Shown piece after piece: positions 60,181-64,000 of a DNA stretch of 64,000 nt. The notes beneath the pieces are model-generated. The model saw nothing but the letters and a program-made list of their open reading frames with translations. It was not told the DNA's origin and did no database searches. Location: NCBI RefSeq assembly GCF_003202435.1, contig NZ_QJHK01000008.1, forward strand, positions 115,805 to 179,804. The letters are read 5' to 3'. Within the stretch, counting starts at the first letter, position 1. The number at the start of each line of letters is the position of its first letter. The translations under genes were made by a program, and so were the position numbers. Source of the DNA: Flavobacterium cheongpyeongense (GTDB taxonomy: Bacteria; Bacteroidota; Bacteroidia; Flavobacteriales; Flavobacteriaceae).

Positions 60181-61359
60181 ATGAGTTCAGATTCCAGCAA
60201 AAGGTACGCACAAAGAGGTGTTTCAGCATCAAAAGAAGACGTGCACAACGCCATAAAAAATATTGATAAAGGTTTATTTCCGCAAGCATTCTGCAAAATT
60301 GTCCCTGATTATTTGACTCAGGACGAACAATATTGTTTAATAATGCACGCTGACGGAGCAGGTACAAAATCGTCTTTGGCATATATGTACTGGAAAGAAA
60401 CCGGTGATATTTCTGTTTGGAAAGGAATTGCTCAGGACGCCTTAATCATGAATATTGACGATTTATTATGTGTCGGGGCAACAGACAATATCCTGCTTTC
60501 ATCTACAATTGGAAGAAATAAAAATTTGATTCCTGCCGAAGTTATCTCAGCAATCATCAACGGAACAGAAGAATTAATCAACGAATTAAAATCTTTCGGC
60601 GTAACCATTCATTCAACAGGTGGAGAAACTGCCGATGTTGGGGATGTAGTTCGTACCATAATTGTAGATTCTACCGTAACCGCACGCATGAAACGCAGCG
60701 ATGTAGTAGATAATGCAAATATTAAAGCAGGAGATGTAATTGTAGGTTTAGCTTCTTTTGGTCAGGCAACTTATGAGAAAAGTTACAACGGCGGAATGGG
60801 AAGCAACGGATTAACATCTGCACGTCACGATGTTTTCGGAAAATATTTAGCTAAAAAATATCCAGAAAGTTTTGATGCAGCCGTTCCGGAAGAATTAATT
60901 TATTCAGGTCAGGTAAATTTAACCGATGAAGTTGAAAATAGTCCAATAAATGCAGGTCAATTAGTACTTTCTCCAACCAGAACATACGCACCAATTATCA
61001 AGAAAATTTTAGACACGTATACACCAAACGATATTCACGGAATGGTGCATTGCAGTGGAGGAGCACAGACTAAAATTTTACATTTCGTTCAGAATTTACA
61101 CATTATAAAAGACAATCTATTTCCGGTTCCACCGTTGTTCAAATTAATTCAGGAACAATCAAAAACAGATTGGAAAGAAATGTATCAGGTTTTCAACTGC
61201 GGTCACCGTATGGAAATCTATGTTCCAGAGAATATTGCTCAGGATATTATCACGATTTCAAAATCATTCAATGTAGATGCACAAATTGTTGGTAGAGTTG
61301 AAGCTGCAGATTCAAAAAAACTTACAATTACCAGTGAATACGGTACATTTGAATATTAA
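60181..61359 (+). CDS. purM: AIR synthase (phosphoribosylformylglycinamidine cyclo-ligase) of the Bacteroidota type
   Basis: A 392-residue PurM-like protein. KRYAQRGVSASKEDVHNAI is the family start, HADGAGTKSSLAYMYW and MNIDDLLCVGATD are ATP/substrate-binding segments, and STGGETADVGDVVRTI and GLASFGQATYEKSYNGGMGSNGL (in parts) complete the core. It should close the imidazole ring in purine synthesis. The sequence is longer and more divergent than enterobacterial PurM (about 345), as usual in Bacteroidota where the gene may be labelled AIR synthase related. Confidence 0.9.
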   Translation: MSSDSSKRYAQRGVSASKEDVHNAIKNIDKGLFPQAFCKIVPDYLTQDEQYCLIMHADGAGTKSSLAYMYWKETGDISVWKGIAQDALIMNIDDLLCVGATDNILLSSTIGRNKNLIPAEVISAIINGTEELINELKSFGVTIHSTGGETADVGDVVRTIIVDSTVTARMKRSDVVDNANIKAGDVIVGLASFGQATYEKSYNGGMGSNGLTSARHDVFGKYLAKKYPESFDAAVPEELIYSGQVNLTDEVENSPINAGQLVLSPTRTYAPIIKKILDTYTPNDIHGMVHCSGGAQTKILHFVQNLHIIKDNLFPVPPLFKLIQEQSKTDWKEMYQVFNCGHRMEIYVPENIAQDIITISKSFNVDAQIVGRVEAADSKKLTITSEYGTFEY

Positions 61360-61377
61360 TATATAATTTGTCAGGCT

Positions 61378-61423
61378 GAGCAGAATCGAAGCTCTTTATT
61401 CCTTAAAACCTTCGATTCTGCTC
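61378..61423. repeat. 14-bp perfect hairpin after purM
   Basis: GAGCAGAATCGAAG (61378-61391) and CTTCGATTCTGCTC (61410-61423) are exact complements around an 18-base loop. It resembles the GTCA-CTGAGC-TCGAAG repeats common in intergenic DNA; a related half copy is at 14418-14440. There is no T-run, so terminator function is weak. Confidence 0.75.
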
Positions 61424-61459
61424 TGGATGAAATTTTTAAAATATATAAAAATTAGCTTT

Positions 61460-61538
61460 TTCAGGAGCTAATCCCGCTATTCGCTGTATCTTTTGTGGCG
61501 AACCCCGCCACAAAAGGATGCCGCTGCTATCGGGGCTA
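61460..61538 (+). repeat. Structured ~80-base element, copy C
   Basis: CAGGAGCTAATCCCGCTATT, then hairpin TTTTGTGGCG/CGCCACAAAA, then GGATGCCGCTGCTATCGGGG and CTA. It ends 15 bases before the ATG of the next gene. The outer pairing is CCCG with CGGG. Confidence 0.9.
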
Positions 61539-61553
61539 AAACACCACCTCGTT

Positions 61554-61910
61554 ATGTATGAACTGCTTTTTTGGAGATATTTAAACGAAATTTACCTGAA
61601 CAATCAGGAAGTTTATGAAGCTTTAATTGAAAATCAACAAGTCGATGGTCTGGAAATTCTTCCTGTACAGGTAATCCTGAACCGAATTGATTCTGTATTC
61701 TCACAATGGGAAAAAGTAGATGAAAACAGTTGGAAAAACAAAACAGGAAAAGGTGCTTTTCAAATAATAACTACACCACAAAGCATTAAAATAGACTGCT
61801 ACGGAACTGAAGGCAAAACCATGAATAAGTTAGTAGAATTACTCGAAGAATTCAAATGCCCTTTGTATGACCCACAAGTTCCCGAACGCTACGACGAAAT
61901 GAGTGAGTAA
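61554..61910 (+). CDS. Conserved small hypothetical protein
   Basis: A 118-residue protein from the ATG at 61554 (MYELLFWRYLNEIYLNNQEV). An in-frame ATG at 61518 is inside repeat copy C and is rejected. The sequence is mixed alpha/beta with ILPVQVILNRIDSVFSQWEK and IITTPQSIKIDCYG; no cysteine or histidine cluster, signal or membrane segment. Common in Flavobacteriaceae in my memory, but I cannot name the family. Function unknown. Confidence 0.7.
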   Translation: MYELLFWRYLNEIYLNNQEVYEALIENQQVDGLEILPVQVILNRIDSVFSQWEKVDENSWKNKTGKGAFQIITTPQSIKIDCYGTEGKTMNKLVELLEEFKCPLYDPQVPERYDEMSE

Positions 61911-62029
61911 TTTTTAAGATTTTGTGAATTTAGAAAAGCTATCAACAAAATATTACAAAATTCCGTAGGAATGACTTATTTTGTAGCAACGGATTTTAAT
62001 CCGTTGATTGTATCCATAAAAGGTTAATT

Positions 62030-62647
62030 ATGAATCCAGAATATAATTTCAATTTTTCAGATAACATTATTTTAGAAGACGATTTGGTTCTTTTGCGTCC
62101 TTTGCAGAAATCAGACGTTGATAACTTACTTGAAATTTCAATCAACGAGCCCGAAACCTGGAAATATTCCTTAGTAGGTGCAGACGGAAAAGAAAATTTG
62201 ATCAATTATATTCAATTAGCTGTAAAAGAAAGAGAGGTTAAAAAAGAATTTCCATTTATAATATTCGATAAAAAATCTCAAAAATACGCAGGTTCAACCC
62301 GTTTTTACGATATAAATCTCGAATACAAAACCCTGCAATTAGGATATACCTGGTATGGTTCTGCATTTAGGGGAACCGGACTTAACAAACATTGTAAATT
62401 TTTACTGCTTCAATTTGCATTTGAAACTCTCGAAATAGAAAGAGTAGAATTCCGTGCTGATAATAATAATAAGAGAAGTATTGCTGCCATGAAAAGTATT
62501 GGCTGCAAAGTAGAAGGCGTTTTGCGAAGTCATATGCCAACCATAGAAAATGGAATTCGCCGTGATTCTATCGTCTTAAGTATTCTTAGAAACGAATGGT
62601 TTGAAGAAGTCAAAGAAAAACTAAAACAAAAAATGAAGAGTTTATAA
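62030..62647 (+). CDS. GNAT-family N-acetyltransferase (RimJ/RimL-like)
   Basis: A 205-residue acetyltransferase. The family blocks are LVLLRPLQKSDVDNLLEISI, WYGSAFRGTGLNKHCKFLLL (acetyl-CoA-binding loop) and VEFRADNNNKRSIAAMKSIG. This is the RimJ/RimL type that acetylates N-termini or small amines. It lies 120 bases after the previous gene. Substrate unknown. Confidence 0.92.
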   Translation: MNPEYNFNFSDNIILEDDLVLLRPLQKSDVDNLLEISINEPETWKYSLVGADGKENLINYIQLAVKEREVKKEFPFIIFDKKSQKYAGSTRFYDINLEYKTLQLGYTWYGSAFRGTGLNKHCKFLLLQFAFETLEIERVEFRADNNNKRSIAAMKSIGCKVEGVLRSHMPTIENGIRRDSIVLSILRNEWFEEVKEKLKQKMKSL

Positions 62648-62689
62648 AAAACTTCACGAAATTTACATTTTTAAAATTAATAACGAAAT

Positions 62690-63133
62690 ATGAAAATAAA
62701 TCTAAAATCAGGAATTGATAAATTGCTTTTCGGTATGAAGCAAAATGATGTAACAGCAGCTTTAGGAAAACCTGATAAGAATTACAAAGATGAAGACGAT
62801 AATGTCATTTTTGTTTACAATGCACAAAAAATTAGATTAACATTTTACCAGGAAGAAGATTTTAAATTAGGATATGTAGTTGCTTCCAGTAATGATTTAG
62901 AAGTTTTTGGCTTTAAACTTATAGGAAGAAAAATTGCAGATGTAAAAAAAGATTTGGCAACGAAAGGAATTACAAAATACAACCAGGAAACTTTTGATAC
63001 TTTCGAAAATTATTTCAACGAAGACAATTGGTTTATTCTTCAAACCGAATTTGATGAAGTTGTGAAATTCGAAATTGGAGCCATCATTAATGACAAAGAC
63101 GAATTCGATTGGAAATTCCCAGTTAAAAAATAA
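62690..63133 (+). CDS. Conserved hypothetical protein
   Basis: A 147-residue soluble protein. The opening KINLKSGIDKLLFGMKQNDV followed by AALGKPDKNY has the G-xxx-V-xx-LG-x-P-D pattern used in several small beta-rich folds. The remainder is acidic and aromatic (YNQETFDTFENYFNEDNWF). It is followed by a good terminator. I do not recognise the family; it could be a stand-alone member or an immunity-like protein, without evidence for either. Confidence 0.7.
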   Translation: MKINLKSGIDKLLFGMKQNDVTAALGKPDKNYKDEDDNVIFVYNAQKIRLTFYQEEDFKLGYVVASSNDLEVFGFKLIGRKIADVKKDLATKGITKYNQETFDTFENYFNEDNWFILQTEFDEVVKFEIGAIINDKDEFDWKFPVKK

Positions 63134-63154
63134 AACCAATACATAGTAGGATAT

Positions 63155-63189
63155 AAACCCCGACAGTTTTTTGAAACTTGTCGGGTTTT
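63155..63189 (+). terminator. Terminator after the hypothetical gene
   Basis: AAACCCCGACA...GTTT pairs with GAAACTTGTCGGG..TTTT, followed by GTTTTTG. It is nearly the same sequence as the terminator at 16012. Confidence 0.8.
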
Positions 63190-63241
63190 GTTTTTGTATA
63201 TATAGTATATAGTAGAAGAATCATTCAAGGGATTTGTAATA

Positions 63242-63325
63242 ATCAGGAGCTTATTCCCGCTATAGACTGCAATTTTTTGCTTTTTAAAGTAAAAAGCAAA
63301 AGGATTTTCGTTTCTATCGGGGCTA
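63242..63325 (+). repeat. Structured ~80-base element, copy D
   Basis: TCAGGAGCTTATTCCCGCTAT, in two parts, then a completely different central hairpin, TTTTGCTTTTT/AAAAAGCAAAA, then TCGTTTCTATCGGGGCTA. The central arms are 11 bp and perfect although the sequence is unlike copies A-C. Confidence 0.88.
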
Positions 63326-63606
63326 TGGCATCGGTTTTTCAAAGAAGTTTTTCTTTAATATAGTGAAAAGGAGCTTTTGTGATCTAAAAAAAGGAAAGAA
63401 GTGATTTTGCAGAGTTCTTATAAAAGAATTTATTGCGATGAGAAAACCATAAAATCGTGATATTTGAAACTAACAGGATTGATACAAATGCAACTACTAC
63501 GGAAAATTCTTAAAAAATGATAAAAAACTTAAAAATCTAAGTTTAATGTTATGAGTAAGTTAAGAAAAAGTTTAAAAAAAAGATGGAAAAAATATAATAA
63601 CCCCCC
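63326..63606. other. Intergenic region upstream of the rRNA-type promoters
   Basis: No reading frame or repeat is supported. The stretch is AT-rich and presumably holds upstream elements of the rRNA promoters. Confidence 0.5.
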
Positions 63607-63636
63607 TTGTAAATGTAAATAAAGGTTGTAGTTTTG
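63607..63636 (+). promoter_or_regulatory. rRNA-operon promoter P1
   Basis: TTG (63607-63609), 19-base spacer, TAGTTTTG (63629-63636), then GCACCCGC. First of three tandem promoters with the same layout. Confidence 0.85.
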
Positions 63637-63727
63637 CACCCGCAATAGCGACAGGCGTTCTTTTAAATAGTGACAAGCAAACGAATTTGAGTTGAAAAAA
63701 TATTTTCGAAAAAAGATTCAAAAAAGC

Positions 63728-63758
63728 TTGTGAGAATTAAAAATGCTTTTTACCTTTG
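63728..63758 (+). promoter_or_regulatory. rRNA-operon promoter P2
   Basis: TTG (63728-63730), 20-base spacer, TACCTTTG (63751-63758), then GCACCCCGC. Confidence 0.85.
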
Positions 63759-63852
63759 CACCCCGCAAAACACGGAAAGTTCCTTGATAGATTGGTAAGA
63801 GATAATAAAGAAATGAGGCGAAAAAAAAGTTTCAAAAAACTTTAAAAATTTC

Positions 63853-63883
63853 TTGCTAATTAAAAAAAGAATTTCTACTTTTG
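63853..63883 (+). promoter_or_regulatory. rRNA-operon promoter P3
   Basis: TTG (63853-63855), 20-base spacer, TACTTTTG (63876-63883), then GCACCCGC. Confidence 0.85.
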
Positions 63884-64000
63884 CACCCGCTTTGAGAGAC
63901 AAACGACAAGCGAAAAAAGGAATAATAAATATTACGTTCGTAGACATATTGAATTGACAGCCGTTTTAACAGAGATGTTAGAACAAAAGAATAAAGAGTA
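63884..64000 (+). other. Leader of a probable rRNA operon, cut by the window edge
   Basis: After P3 the sequence ATATTGAATTGACAGCCGTT and further to the window end has no reading frame and resembles the 5' leader upstream of 16S rRNA in Flavobacterium. The 16S gene start (AGAGTTTGATC type) is not reached. The assignment rests on the triple promoter and remembered leader sequence. Confidence 0.6.

Noticed and set aside
61518..61553. N-terminal extension of the 61554 gene from ATG 61518
   Set aside because: These codons lie in structured repeat copy C and at its edge, so the conserved part starts at 61554.

Overview
The window looks like a chromosomal segment of a Flavobacterium-type member of the Bacteroidota. 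The DNA is AT-rich. Shine-Dalgarno sequences are mostly absent. Many genes are preceded by the Bacteroidota -7 promoter box TAnnTTTG. Several small families typical of Flavobacteriaceae are present (CAL67264-type membrane protein, small 'phosphoribosylpyrophosphate synthetase-like' protein, J-domain/KTSC protein). The right edge runs into what looks like the promoter region and leader of an rRNA operon, but the 16S gene itself lies outside. No tRNA, CRISPR array, transposase or phage gene was recognised.

Layout. 1-11 kb is mostly housekeeping: an acyl-CoA carboxylase beta subunit cut by the edge, lpxD, msrB, prfB with its programmed +1 frameshift, threonine aldolase, YbaB, an exported oligopeptidase B-like protease, a cysteine/cystathionine synthase and a TlpA-like lipoprotein gene broken by an in-frame TGA. 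11-19 kb holds small conserved proteins, a VWA/MoxR-type ATPase pair, a two-component system and a UspA-like protein. 19-22 kb is an accessory island: a short ORF and a two-gene unit (signal-anchored coiled-coil membrane protein plus a DGQHR-domain protein) bordered by related hairpin repeats. 22-30 kb carries an SDR/AraC pair, a 2H phosphoesterase, stress-type small genes and several decayed or frameshifted genes. 30-36.6 kb is a compact signalling operon: REC-kinase, giant hybrid kinase with three receivers, lone receiver, CheR and CheB. 36.7-40.4 kb has a NodU-type carbamoyltransferase convergent with an Asp/Asn hydroxylase, a zinc-motif protein and a PP-loop ATPase. 40-50.5 kb encodes an M1 peptidase, patatin, TauE-type permease, PL9-like pectate lyase, UvrD-type helicase and a Sua5/YrdC protein. 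50.5-63 kb encodes an OmpA lipoprotein, a glycosyltransferase, HolA, EttA, MutS2, Ung, PurM and others. 63.6-64 kb has three tandem rRNA-type promoters.

Non-coding structure is the most distinctive part. Five copies of an ~80-base element share outer blocks that pair with each other and a central hairpin whose sequence differs but stays complementary, including an exchange of CCCG:CGGG for CCTG:CAGG. Four pairs of GTTTCAAG/GTTTCAGG-type inverted repeats sit between genes, and a similar but TTTGTTGTT-type pair flanks a four-helix-bundle (S23) gene, suggesting related mobile units. Two hairpin repeats with a one-sided bulge, in opposite orientation, border the 19-21 kb cassettes. All starts given here were chosen from promoter position, overlap and family length; no database search was available, so family names rest on recognisable motifs.
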